DNA of 11,983 bases. Origin: Flavobacteriaceae bacterium (lineage in GTDB: Bacteria > Bacteroidota > Bacteroidia > Flavobacteriales > Flavobacteriaceae). The stretch spans positions 1 to 11,983 of the forward strand of contig WFZY01000357.1 in the NCBI GenBank assembly GCA_015489265.1, given 5' to 3'. Both the position numbers and the translations under genes were made by a program. The notes below the pieces were generated by a model, which was not told the origin of the DNA, did not search any database, and saw only the letters and a list, made by a program, of their open reading frames with translations. Below, piece by piece: positions 1 through 5,684 of this stretch. Positions within the stretch are counted from its first letter, which is position 1; each line of letters begins with the position of its first letter.

Positions 1-84
1 CTAACCAAAGATAACCAAGGAAATATTACCGAAACTTCTCACGGTTTATTCCGCTTTGTCCCCATGCTTGCAAATAAAGAATAG
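1..84 (+). CDS. C-terminal end of an unidentified protein, possibly protein-L-isoaspartate methyltransferase (Pcm)
   Basis: Reading frame 1 is open from the first base and ends at TAG (82-84), giving 27 codons that finish with the residues HGLFRFVPMLANKE. The start lies outside the window. The hydrophobic stretch FRFVPML close to the stop resembles, from memory, the last strand of Bacteroidota Pcm proteins, which repair isoaspartyl residues using S-adenosylmethionine, but 27 residues are too few to be sure. That it is a real gene end is supported by natural-looking composition up to the stop and by the low-complexity repeat DNA that begins only after it. It converges with the minus-strand gene ending at 285. 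A different protein family ending in a similar strand is quite possible. Confidence 0.5.
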   Translation, partial: LTKDNQGNITETSHGLFRFVPMLANKE

Positions 85-140
85 CCATCCATTAAATGTA
101 AATAAAGAAATTGAAATACACTTTATCATTTTCACTAGGC

Positions 141-274
141 ACTTTCCACTTTCCCCTTCGCACTTCGCACTTTGTCGCTTTCCACTTTCCACTTTCCACT
201 TCGCACTTTGTCGATTTCCACTTTCCCCTTCACACTTCGCCCTTCGCACTTTGTCGCTTTCCACTTTCCACTTA
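141..274. repeat. Heptanucleotide tandem repeat array with three higher-order units
   Basis: On the plus strand the block divides into about 19 units of 7 nt, mostly ACTTTCC, ACTTCGC, CCTTCGC and ACTTTGT, with three 8-nt units (CGCTTTCC or CGATTTCC) at 176-183, 212-219 and 255-262. The order runs ACTTTCC units, then CTTCGC-type units, then ACTTTGT, then the 8-mer, and it occurs three times. The ACTTTGT-8mer junctions are spaced 36 and 43 nt, a difference of exactly one heptamer. The array fills the gap between two convergent gene ends. Open frames exist on both strands only because the sequence is nearly free of stop codons, and their products are low-complexity repeats, so I do not call genes here. 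There are no unique spacers, so it is not a CRISPR array. Confidence 0.9.
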
Positions 275-284
275 TAACTAAAGA

Positions 285-1358
285 CTATTCCAAATCCCGC
301 CATGCTTTCTTATCGACTACCGTGGCATTTTGAAGTTTGACAACGCCCGGATTGCTGCGAATCATGGTTTTGAGTGTCGTAGCATCGGTTAAGTATAAAG
401 GAAAATCGAATTTTTTAGCAATATCATCATCAATAATAGCAAACATCCCGATAACTTTTTTGCCTTGTTTCTGTAATTTTTTGGCATAAGCATTAATTTT
501 AGCTATAGCTTTGGGACTGATATTTTCAGGATCGGATGATATGATTAAATATATTTCATCCGATTTTAAAACCTGTTCGGTGATATCGCCTTCCGTATCG
601 TTTTCAATGCTGAAATCATGAATCGGTGGGGTGTAAGCTTCTTGTAGTGTGATGGTTTTTCTATCTACAAATTCTGCCCCTTTGATATTCCATGGTTCAT
701 CGGCATTGGTATATTCTTTAACTTTTCCGTTCACTTTATAGTACCAAATATCTTTAAACTTTCCTTGTGGGGCATCGGGTGGAATACGCATACCTTGTTC
801 TATATTTTTACCGATGGCGTAAGGACGAAAATCGATTAAAGGCAGATGTCTAATGGTATAAATCATCACTAGCAAAGCTGACAATGCCAAACCGTGAGCC
901 AATCCTGTTCCCAATCGTTTATTAAATAGCGGGCTAATATTTTTACGATATTTATTCAATATTAAGATGAAACTAATCAAGATGACATTTTTATAAAAAG
1001 TTTCCCAATTGGACAATTTTACGGCGTCGCCAAAACAGCCGCAGTCCGTGACCTTGTTGTAGTAAGCCGAATACCATGTTAAGAATAAAAAAACAGTAAT
1101 CAAAATAAGTAATGCACGAAGCGTAAATTTGACTTTGTATCCCAATAGAAGCCAAATTCCCAAAATGAATTCAGACCATATCAAGAAAATAGAAATTTGC
1201 AAGGCATAAGGCGATAAGAACGTGAGATTTAAGACATCTTCACTAAAATACTCGAGCATTTTAATCTTGGTCCCAACAGGGTCAATCATTTTGACAAAGC
1301 CCGAAAATATAAAGGTCAGTGCTACTATAAACCGGATAAGTTGAATTAGGATTTTCAT
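285..1358 (-). CDS. DoxX/MauE-like membrane protein, BT_3928 family
   Basis: A 357-residue inner-membrane protein with about five predicted membrane helices (near residues 5-24, 50-72, 80-100, 122-138 and 157-172), followed by a soluble C-terminal half of about 180 residues. The N-terminal part has the DoxX/MauE layout: FSGFVKMIDPVG after the first helix, and the cysteine pair in DCGCFGD (Cys106, Cys108) after the third helix. That pair is conserved in this Bacteroidota group and suggests a redox or disulfide role like that of MauE, but no substrate is known. The C-terminal segment (about 265-350) reads like a thioredoxin-type fold (a strand DEIYLIIS, then a helix, then a strand KKVIGMFAI) but has no CxxC motif. 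The start ATG at 1358 follows a good TTTG-N20-TATTTTTG promoter on the same strand. It is transcribed alone, divergent from mgsA. The family call is fairly sure; the function is unknown. Confidence 0.85.
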   Translation of the reverse strand: MKILIQLIRFIVALTFIFSGFVKMIDPVGTKIKMLEYFSEDVLNLTFLSPYALQISIFLIWSEFILGIWLLLGYKVKFTLRALLILITVFLFLTWYSAYYNKVTDCGCFGDAVKLSNWETFYKNVILISFILILNKYRKNISPLFNKRLGTGLAHGLALSALLVMIYTIRHLPLIDFRPYAIGKNIEQGMRIPPDAPQGKFKDIWYYKVNGKVKEYTNADEPWNIKGAEFVDRKTITLQEAYTPPIHDFSIENDTEGDITEQVLKSDEIYLIISSDPENISPKAIAKINAYAKKLQKQGKKVIGMFAIIDDDIAKKFDFPLYLTDATTLKTMIRSNPGVVKLQNATVVDKKAWRDLE

Positions 1359-1378
1359 TCTATTTGTAATTTATGTTA

Positions 1379-1410
1379 CAAAAATAAGTTTAGTTAAACC
1401 GTTAAGCAAA
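1379..1410 (-). promoter_or_regulatory. Promoter of the DoxX-like gene
   Basis: On the minus strand, TTTG (1410-1407) is separated by 20 nt from TATTTTTG (1386-1379). This matches the Bacteroidota -33/-7 consensus TTTG-N19-21-TAnnTTTG. The -7 box ends 20 nt before the ATG at 1358, so the leader should be only about 15 nt. No Shine-Dalgarno sequence is present in that leader. Confidence 0.7.
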
Positions 1411-1654
1411 TTTATTTTACGAAATTAGTTTTTTTTAATGATTTTGTCCTATTTATAACAGCTAAATATTTTTTATAAATAATCCAACTTATTTAGGGAT
1501 TTACAAAAATCTGACATCTGAAATGATAATTATTCACTTTATAAAATTGTTAGCAGGAATAAATTTTGAAGTACATGCCATTATCAATTCATCAATTCAT
1601 CAAATCAACAGGCAATCTTGATACTAACTTAATACGCAATTAAAAATTTTAATG

Positions 1655-1662
1655 TAATTTTG
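1655..1662 (+). promoter_or_regulatory. -7 promoter box of mgsA
   Basis: TAATTTTG matches TAnnTTTG and ends 17 nt before the mgsA ATG. No convincing TTTG -33 box lies at the expected 19-21 nt upstream, so promoter strength is uncertain. The motif AAAGGA (1674-1679) abuts the ATG with no spacer and is therefore too close to act as a normal ribosome binding site. Confidence 0.5.
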
Positions 1663-1679
1663 CCATATAAATTAAAGGA

Positions 1680-2051
1680 ATGGAAATAGCATTAATATCA
1701 CACGATGGCAAAAAACCGGAAATGGTCCGGTTTATTATGGAACACAAAGCGGAATTGTTGCAAAAGAATGTTAAAATCATTGCCACCGGTACGACCGGAA
1801 AATATATAGAAGAAACCGGTTTAAAGGTTACCCGTATGTTGTCCGGTCCTTTGGGGGGCGATGCACAAATCGGCGCTCGTGTAGCCGAAGGCAAAACCCA
1901 ATTGGTAGTATTCTTTCGCGACCCGCTAGACAAACATCCGCACGAACCCGATATTTCTATGTTAATGCGACTGTGTGATGTGCATAATGTGCCTTTGGCG
2001 ACCAATCCGGCTACCGCAAATTTGTTGTTTAAAGCGGTGTTTGGAAGTTGA
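1680..2051 (+). CDS. mgsA: Methylglyoxal synthase
   Basis: Converts dihydroxyacetone phosphate to methylglyoxal and phosphate in the cytoplasm, a bypass of lower glycolysis used when phosphate is short or sugar phosphates accumulate. The 123 residues cover the compact MGS-like fold: the N-terminal strand with ALISHDGKK (His8, equivalent to E. coli His19), phosphate-binding ATGTTGKYIEE (35-45), SGPLGGDAQIG with the catalytic Asp61 (E. coli Asp71), and FFRDPLDKHPHEPD with Asp81 and His88 (E. coli Asp91 and His98). It ends near LATNPATANLL and lacks the C-terminal tail of the 152-residue E. coli enzyme, as other short family members do. ATG 1680 is chosen because it starts directly before the first conserved strand and behind a -7 box. 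It appears to be transcribed alone. Confidence 0.96.
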   Translation: MEIALISHDGKKPEMVRFIMEHKAELLQKNVKIIATGTTGKYIEETGLKVTRMLSGPLGGDAQIGARVAEGKTQLVVFFRDPLDKHPHEPDISMLMRLCDVHNVPLATNPATANLLFKAVFGS

Positions 2052-2144
2052 TTTTAGCTCGGGTCTTGCATTATTATAAAGCATTGAGTAATAAGATGTT
2101 ATTTTAAACTTTGATGTTTATTGTATATTTAATATTCATTGTTA

Positions 2145-2165
2145 ACTTTTCACTTTCAACTAAAC
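2145..2165. repeat. Heptanucleotide repeat fragment
   Basis: Three consecutive 7-nt units can be read as ACTTTTC, ACTTTCA and ACTAAAC, the same ACTTTnC type and the same plus-strand orientation as the array at 141-274. It may be a decayed remnant of that family. The length is short enough that chance cannot be fully excluded. Confidence 0.45.
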
Positions 2166-2180
2166 TTATCTAAACTCGCA

Positions 2181-2213
2181 AGACCTGCCAGGTTTTAAAA
2201 ACCTAGCAGGTCT
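2181..2213. repeat. 33-nt palindromic intergenic element, copy 1
   Basis: The arms AGACCTGCCAGGTTTT (2181-2196) and AAAACCTAGCAGGTCT (2198-2213) pair over 16 bp with one C-A mismatch and a single central A. A near copy lies at 11392-11424, and a diverged one at 11436-11468. The bases after this copy (AGGTCTGGTTAAAT, 2208-2221) also match those at 11464-11477 at 13 of 14 positions. The element is not followed by a T-run on the plus strand, so it is not a typical intrinsic terminator. Similar AGACCTGnCAGGT palindromes are scattered in many Bacteroidota genomes (from memory). Confidence 0.85.
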
Positions 2214-2338
2214 GGTTAAATAAAAAGAATTTGGTACATGCCCCTATCAATACAACTTTCGTTATCAGAACCTTACTTTTAACATTTGACTGTTAATAAC
2301 TATTTGTTAAATATCCTTTTTTATAACCCCGATTTACG

Positions 2339-2346
2339 TATTTTTG
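2339..2346 (+). promoter_or_regulatory. -7 promoter box of the TPR gene
   Basis: TATTTTTG matches TAnnTTTG and ends 21 nt before the ATG at 2368. The expected -33 TTTG is not visible at 19-21 nt upstream. The leader is A-rich and has no Shine-Dalgarno sequence. Confidence 0.5.
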
Positions 2347-2367
2347 TAGTAACACAAATAAACGATT

Positions 2368-3603
2368 ATGTCGCAAGATTATAACTATGATGAATTGATT
2401 CGTCGTTTTGAAGCTATGTTACAAACCAATGAAAGCTTCTTTTTCGACTTGGAAGATTTTTTGGATATTATAGATTTTTATATCAATTCCGGTAACTATA
2501 ATATGGCACAAAAAGCCATAAATATCGGTTTGCAACAATATGAACGGAACATAGATATTCTACTATACAAAGCCGAATTATTTTCATTAAATGACCAACT
2601 TGAAAATGCCGAACGACTCTTAAACGATTTGCGTTTGCTAGAGCCGGAACGCCTTGAAATACCGATGTTGGAAGCCGAAATTTATTCGCGTAAGCATCTG
2701 CACAAAAAAGCCATTGCGGCTTTGCAACGGGCTTTGGTTTTGCCCGATGCCGAACCGGCGGAAATATATGAAATGATGACGGTAGAACATTTGTATCTCG
2801 ACAATTATAATGATGCGTTACAAATGGCTATCCTTGCTTTGAAACACGATCCTGATAGTTCGATGTCGCTTTTTAATGCGATTTCTTGTTTCGATTTGAC
2901 CGACCGGTCGGAAGAAGCCATTGGCTTTCTCGAAAATTTTCTGCAAAAAAATCCTTTTAGTGAAGTCGGATGGAGTTTGCTAGCCAAAAAATACATCGAT
3001 AAGGCACAGTATAAAAAAGCTCTGAAAGCAATTGATTTTGCCATTGCCATTGATGATAAATTCATTGGCGCTTACTATGATAAAGCATACATTTTTTCCA
3101 AATTAAGACGTTATGAAGAAGCGCTGATTTTTTATAAATTAACCTTGCAAATAGCTGACCCTACGGCATTTGCATTTTATCATATCGCTCGTATTTATCA
3201 ACGGATGAATGATACTGATAATGCAGTTGAGTATTATTTGAAAGCCATCAACGAAGACCCCGGTCATTATAAATCATGGATAAAATTGGTGCAATTAAAA
3301 ATGTCTTCCGGTGATTGGGACGCTGCTTTAGAAACCGCTAAAAAAGCTTTGGAAATAGTCAATAATCAAGCTTTATTTGAGTTATTAGGAGAAATTTATA
3401 TCCAACTGAAAAATTGGGATAAAGCCATTCCGGCATTGGAAATGAGTTTGAAACTGGGCGAAACCAAATTGCCTATTATCTTAAAATTGTCCGATTTATA
3501 CAAGCAAACCCATCAAATAGAAAAATTTAGAAATCTGTTACTCGAAGCCAAACAGCAATTCCCCGATTCCAAAGAAATTCAAAATCGTATGTCAGGACAT
3601 TAA
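2368..3603 (+). CDS. Cytoplasmic tetratricopeptide repeat protein
   Basis: A 411-residue protein built almost wholly of TPR helix pairs, about eleven of them, at roughly 30-60, 64-97, 98-131, 133-163, 167-197, 200-231, 235-265, 269-300, 303-333, 335-363 and 370-402. Typical TPR positions are visible, for example AYYDKAYIFSKLRRYEEAL (235-253) and the GEIYIQLKNWDKAIPALEMS helix pair (341-360). There is no signal peptide, membrane helix or catalytic domain, so it should be a soluble scaffold that binds partner proteins. The partner is unknown. It has its own -7 box and is separated from popT by 329 bp. From memory, a TPR gene often precedes the DUF368-aroE-DUF349 cluster in Flavobacteriia, which hints at a conserved neighbourhood but not at a function. 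Confidence 0.9.
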   Translation: MSQDYNYDELIRRFEAMLQTNESFFFDLEDFLDIIDFYINSGNYNMAQKAINIGLQQYERNIDILLYKAELFSLNDQLENAERLLNDLRLLEPERLEIPMLEAEIYSRKHLHKKAIAALQRALVLPDAEPAEIYEMMTVEHLYLDNYNDALQMAILALKHDPDSSMSLFNAISCFDLTDRSEEAIGFLENFLQKNPFSEVGWSLLAKKYIDKAQYKKALKAIDFAIAIDDKFIGAYYDKAYIFSKLRRYEEALIFYKLTLQIADPTAFAFYHIARIYQRMNDTDNAVEYYLKAINEDPGHYKSWIKLVQLKMSSGDWDAALETAKKALEIVNNQALFELLGEIYIQLKNWDKAIPALEMSLKLGETKLPIILKLSDLYKQTHQIEKFRNLLLEAKQQFPDSKEIQNRMSGH

Positions 3604-3764
3604 GGTAAATTAGTTCAAGTATCAAGTATAGGTTAATAAATTGAAAATGGATAATTAGAAACAAGTTTTTAGAAGTTAGAATTCTGCATTAGTAACAGAA
3701 TTACAATGTGATAAATTAAAAACAATTATCAAACAGCAAAACACTATCGAAGTACATAAATCGC

Positions 3765-3792
3765 ACTTTCTACTTTTCACTTCGCACTTGGT
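3765..3792. repeat. Heptanucleotide repeat fragment
   Basis: Four contiguous 7-nt units are read on the plus strand: ACTTTCT, ACTTTTC, ACTTCGC and ACTTGGT. ACTTCGC is identical to units of the array at 141-274, and the orientation is the same. It is flanked by TCGC, again matching that array. This is best read as a small member or remnant of the same repeat family. Confidence 0.65.
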
Positions 3793-3904
3793 ACTAATAA
3801 ATTCCTCATTTCCTCAATTTACACGCAGAGATAAATTTTAAGCAGCAAACGAACAACAAATAACCAAGCATCCAATGAAGCAGTATAAAATCATCAATTA
3901 TCAC

Positions 3905-3912
3905 TAACTTTG
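3905..3912 (+). promoter_or_regulatory. -7 promoter box of the popT operon
   Basis: TAACTTTG matches TAnnTTTG and ends 20 nt before the popT ATG. No -33 TTTG is seen at the right distance. It would drive popT, aroE and probably the two following genes. Confidence 0.5.
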
Positions 3913-3932
3913 CTGTAGATATAATTTAATGT

Positions 3933-4874
3933 ATGAACAACAAGTTTTTCAATCCCGTTTTATTTTTAAAAGGTATGGCTATGGGTGCCGCCAATGTTAT
4001 TCCCGGCGTGTCGGGTGGAACCATTGCTTTGATTACCGGTATTTATGAGCGTTTGATCAATGCCATCAAATCCTTTGATATGACTGCTTTAAAATTGTTG
4101 CTTAAATGGCGTTGGCGCGAACTGGCTAAACATATAGATTTGGCATTTGTATTACCCGTTGGATTGGGTTTGGTAACGGCTATTCTATCTTTGGCAAAGC
4201 TTTTTGCATTTTTATTTAAAAATTATCCGGTTTTTATTTGGGCATATTTTTTCGGATTGGTTTTGGCATCGGTCTATTTTGTCGGAAAAACCGTCAAACA
4301 ATGGTACTGGGCAACCTATTTGAGTTTTGTCATCGGAACTTTGATTGCCATAGCAGTTACCATTTTGCATCCGGCGGTTGAAAATGACAATCCTTGGTAT
4401 CTGTTTCTCAACGGTATCATTGCTATTATCAGTATGATTTTGCCCGGATTATCCGGCTCTTTTGTACTGATTTTATTAGGTAATTACCAATTAGTTGCTA
4501 TCAACGGTATCAATCATTTAAACCTGAAAGTTTTATTACCTTTTGCAGCCGGTGCTATAGTCGGATTGATAGGGTTTTCGCATATTTTATCTTGGTTGTT
4601 TAAACGCTTCCGGCACCAAACCATTGCTTTATTAACCGGCTTTATTTTGGGGTCGTTAAGTATTTTGTGGCCTTGGAAAAAAGCGGTTTATTTACTGCAA
4701 AATAACCAAGTTGTAACCAAACACGGCAAGCCGGTGGTATCTTATTATGAGCAAATTTTACCAACGCATTTCAATACCGAATTTTGGTTGGCAATATTGA
4801 TGATGATTCTCGGTATTGTCAGTATCGTTTGGATAGAAAAAGTGTCAGGAAACAACGAACTTGCAACATCATGA
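3933..4874 (+). CDS. popT: DUF368 membrane protein, PopT-type polyprenyl-phosphate transporter
   Basis: A 313-residue polytopic inner-membrane protein with about eight to ten hydrophobic segments. The DUF368 hallmark is present twice in related form: GAANVIPGVSGGT (18-30), followed by an LITGIYERL helix, and MILPGLSGSF (168-177), followed by LILLGNYQLV. This indicates an internally duplicated, probably inverted, transporter fold. Published work on the family names it PopT and assigns it to returning undecaprenyl phosphate across the cytoplasmic membrane for reuse in peptidoglycan and surface polysaccharide synthesis; that role is carried over here by family membership. The start at 3933 leads directly into the conserved region. 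The TGA stop overlaps the aroE start (ATGA, 4871-4874), so the two are translationally coupled. Only one copy is present here, whereas I recall two adjacent DUF368 genes in some Flavobacteriia. Confidence 0.9.
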   Translation: MNNKFFNPVLFLKGMAMGAANVIPGVSGGTIALITGIYERLINAIKSFDMTALKLLLKWRWRELAKHIDLAFVLPVGLGLVTAILSLAKLFAFLFKNYPVFIWAYFFGLVLASVYFVGKTVKQWYWATYLSFVIGTLIAIAVTILHPAVENDNPWYLFLNGIIAIISMILPGLSGSFVLILLGNYQLVAINGINHLNLKVLLPFAAGAIVGLIGFSHILSWLFKRFRHQTIALLTGFILGSLSILWPWKKAVYLLQNNQVVTKHGKPVVSYYEQILPTHFNTEFWLAILMMILGIVSIVWIEKVSGNNELATS

Positions 4875-5629
4875 AACTCAACATATTAGGTTTAATCGGA
4901 TATCCTTTAACACACTCGTTTTCAAAGCGATATTTTACAGAAAAATTTGAAAATGAAGGTGTTATGGATTATGTTTACCGGAATTTTGAATTGTCTGACA
5001 TCAATTATTTTCCCGAATTATTAAAAAAACATCCGGATATTACCGGTTTAAATGTTACCATACCTTACAAAGAAAAAATTTTAAATTTTGTAGATGAATT
5101 TTCGCCTGAAGTTAAAGCTGTTGGTGCGGCTAATACGTTGCAGATTCATCCCGAAACAAAAAAAATAACGGCTTATAATACTGATATTTACGGTTTTAAA
5201 CAGAGCTTGTTGCCTTATTTGAAACCTGAACATCGTAGGGCTTTGATTCTCGGAACCGGCGGCGCTGCCAAAGCCGTCGCTTACACTTTAAGACAATTGG
5301 ATATTGATGCGGTTATGGTATCACGCAAACCAAAAAATACTTCACAATTAGCTTATACCGATTTGAATGAAAAAATTGTTAAATCACATTTATTGGTAGT
5401 TAATACGACACCTTTAGGACAATTTCCCCATACAGAAAAAAGCCCGGCATTTCCTTACGATTTTATTACAAAAAAGCATTTATTTTACGATTTAATTTAC
5501 AATCCTGCTAAAACCACTTTTCTGCAACATGCCGAAAATCAGGGTGCTGTTATTTGTAATGGCTTGAATATGTTGCAATTACAAGCCGAAAAAGCTTGGC
5601 AAATTTGGTCGCAACATAGTGCTTTATAA
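4871..5629 (+). CDS. aroE: Shikimate dehydrogenase
   Basis: Reduces 3-dehydroshikimate to shikimate with NADPH, a cytoplasmic step of aromatic amino acid biosynthesis. The 252 residues show the whole family pattern: GYPLTHSFS substrate-binding serines (10-18), NVTIPYKE with catalytic Lys67, GAANT (85-89), YNTDIYGF with catalytic Asp105, the Rossmann glycine loop GTGGAAKA (128-135), a VSRK cofactor-binding turn (150-153) in place of the common NR-T/K, NTTPLGQ (178-184), YDLIYNPAKTTFL (206-218) and GLNMLQLQA (231-239). An open frame continues upstream to 4784, but ATG 4871 is chosen because GLIGYPLTHS follows at the usual distance and because it gives the ATGA overlap with popT. The next gene starts 55 bp downstream. 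Confidence 0.97.
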   Translation: MKLNILGLIGYPLTHSFSKRYFTEKFENEGVMDYVYRNFELSDINYFPELLKKHPDITGLNVTIPYKEKILNFVDEFSPEVKAVGAANTLQIHPETKKITAYNTDIYGFKQSLLPYLKPEHRRALILGTGGAAKAVAYTLRQLDIDAVMVSRKPKNTSQLAYTDLNEKIVKSHLLVVNTTPLGQFPHTEKSPAFPYDFITKKHLFYDLIYNPAKTTFLQHAENQGAVICNGLNMLQLQAEKAWQIWSQHSAL

Positions 5630-5644
5630 TTCAAAAAAAATTGT

Positions 5645-5652
5645 TAAATTTC
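5645..5652 (+). promoter_or_regulatory. Possible weak -7 box before the DUF349 gene
   Basis: TAAATTTC is one base short of TAnnTTTG (C for the final G) and lies 32 nt before the ATG. With only 55 bp between aroE and this gene it could be an internal promoter, but read-through from aroE is the simpler explanation. Confidence 0.2.
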
Positions 5653-5684
5653 GCTTCTAAAAATTAATCGGTAAATTTACTATT

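Larger units (their letters stand above)
1359..1679. other. Divergent intergenic region, 321 bp
   Basis: This gap holds the two divergent promoters (minus-strand boxes at 1379-1410, plus-strand -7 box at 1655-1662) separated by about 240 bp of AT-rich DNA without a credible reading frame. It also contains a short 8-nt tandem repeat (ATCAATTC at 1583-1590 and 1591-1598). The string GTACATGCCATTATCAAT (1571-1588) recurs with two changes at 2234-2251 in the next intergenic region. I see no RNA gene. Confidence 0.7.
2052..2367. other. Intergenic region between mgsA and the TPR gene, 316 bp
   Basis: No gene is visible. It contains a short heptamer-repeat fragment (2145-2165), the palindromic element at 2181-2213, the recurring string GTACATGCCCCTATCAAT (2234-2251, 16 of 18 bases as at 1571-1588) and the -7 box of the TPR gene (2339-2346). 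There is no classic U-tailed terminator after mgsA, so the palindrome may be the only 3' structure. Confidence 0.7.
3604..3932. other. Intergenic region between the TPR gene and popT, 329 bp
   Basis: No reading frame of note and no clear terminator. It contains a two-unit 7-nt repeat (AAGTATC and AAGTATA, 3617-3630), a heptamer-repeat fragment (3765-3792) and the -7 box of popT (3905-3912). Base composition is low-complexity and AT-rich throughout. Confidence 0.7.

Noticed and set aside
141..274. Possible CRISPR array
   Set aside because: The block is continuous 7-nt tandem sequence with no unique spacers of constant length and no cas gene nearby.
46..303. Long open frames on both strands across the repeat array
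   Set aside because: They exist because the heptamer repeats contain no stop codons; the products are repetitive low-complexity peptides, and the minus-strand frame runs into the end of the DoxX-like gene.
1519..1536. Fur-box-like AT palindrome around TGATAATTATT
   Set aside because: Only about 8 bp are truly symmetric, it lies over 130 bp from either start codon, and such motifs are common by chance in AT-rich DNA.
1649..2005. 118-codon minus-strand frame opposite mgsA
   Set aside because: It overlaps the strongly supported mgsA gene almost completely and its translation has no recognisable protein features.
2181..2213. Palindrome as the intrinsic terminator of mgsA
   Set aside because: No T-run follows the stem on the plus strand, it is 130 bp after the stop, and it recurs elsewhere as a repeat; a transcript-end role is possible but not shown.
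4784..4870. Upstream extension of aroE
   Set aside because: It lies wholly inside popT coding sequence, and the conserved AroE N-terminus starts right after ATG 4871.
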